Made by a program: the position numbers and the translations under genes. Under the pieces are notes generated by a model, which saw only the letters and a list, made by a program, of their open reading frames with translations, made no database searches and was not told where the DNA came from. Below are positions 63,867 to 64,000 of a stretch of DNA of 64,000 nt, piece after piece. Source of the stretch: Glandiceps talaboti (Eukaryota > Hemichordata > Enteropneusta > Spengelidae); the NCBI RefSeq assembly GCF_964340395.1, contig NC_135552.1, positions 20,023,181-20,087,180 of the forward strand, written 5' to 3'. Positions within the stretch are counted from its first letter, which is position 1, and the number at the start of each line of letters is the position of its first letter.

Positions 63867-64000
63867 GTATGTCTTATTAAGAAGATGAACTTTTTAATAA
63901 CTAGGTTTCTGTAACTCTGTGTACCCTAGTTACACCCTAAATATAGGATGACAGGCTTGAAAGGGTTATACATATAAGATGTATGAAGATTTCAAATTGA

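Overview
The window is a stretch of animal nuclear genome holding the interior of one very large, intron-rich gene on the + strand. Neither the start codon, signal peptide, transmembrane segment nor stop codon lies inside it. I traced 99 exons by hand, all with GT-AG introns, carrying about 16.04 kb of coding sequence (about 5,350 residues) in one continuous reading frame. They encode 28 MAM domains (the first lacks its N-terminal half) and 14 LDL-receptor class A (LDLa) modules, joined by phase-1 introns and short Pro/Thr linkers. The closest architectures I know are MALRD1 (Diet1) and MAMDC4-type secreted or membrane proteins. The AT-rich introns, the many small transposon relics and especially the minisatellites that straddle exon edges suggest a marine invertebrate. 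Amphioxus (Branchiostoma) is my best guess, because exon-edge 'mirage' minisatellites were described there (recalled from memory, not checked).

Layout. Bases 1-16,822 and 16,823-36,228 are two tandem copies of one unit of 31 exons, 1,684 codons in the first copy and 1,683 in the second. Each unit holds nine MAM and three LDLa modules. Thirty of the 31 exon pairs have identical lengths; the last pair differs by one codon. Most exons look nearly identical, while the introns differ by repeat insertions. The ninth MAM of the unit (14.8-15.7 kb versus 33.3-35.4 kb) is much more diverged. The two exons after it are almost identical between copies although the intron between them is not alignable, a mosaic that suggests gene conversion. 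From 36.2 to 38.8 kb an older, diverged copy of the first two MAMs of the unit follows. From 39.2 kb to the end the pattern becomes a MAM-LDLa alternation with eight MAM and eight LDLa modules, all individually diverged.

The introns hold no second gene that I can support. They contain microsatellites, at least five inverted-repeat (MITE-like) elements, a tRNA-derived SINE, a pair of about 1-kb interspersed repeats with internal 150-bp units, a CTGTCAC minisatellite, and at least 11 places where the 3' end of an exon plus its splice donor is tandemly repeated into the following intron. At least five more places show decayed copies of an exon's start or body upstream of the real exon.

Working together, the modules would form a long extracellular rod: MAM beta-sandwiches for adhesion or oligomerisation, and calcium-binding LDLa modules as ligand or spacing units. 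Function beyond that is inference from family membership.
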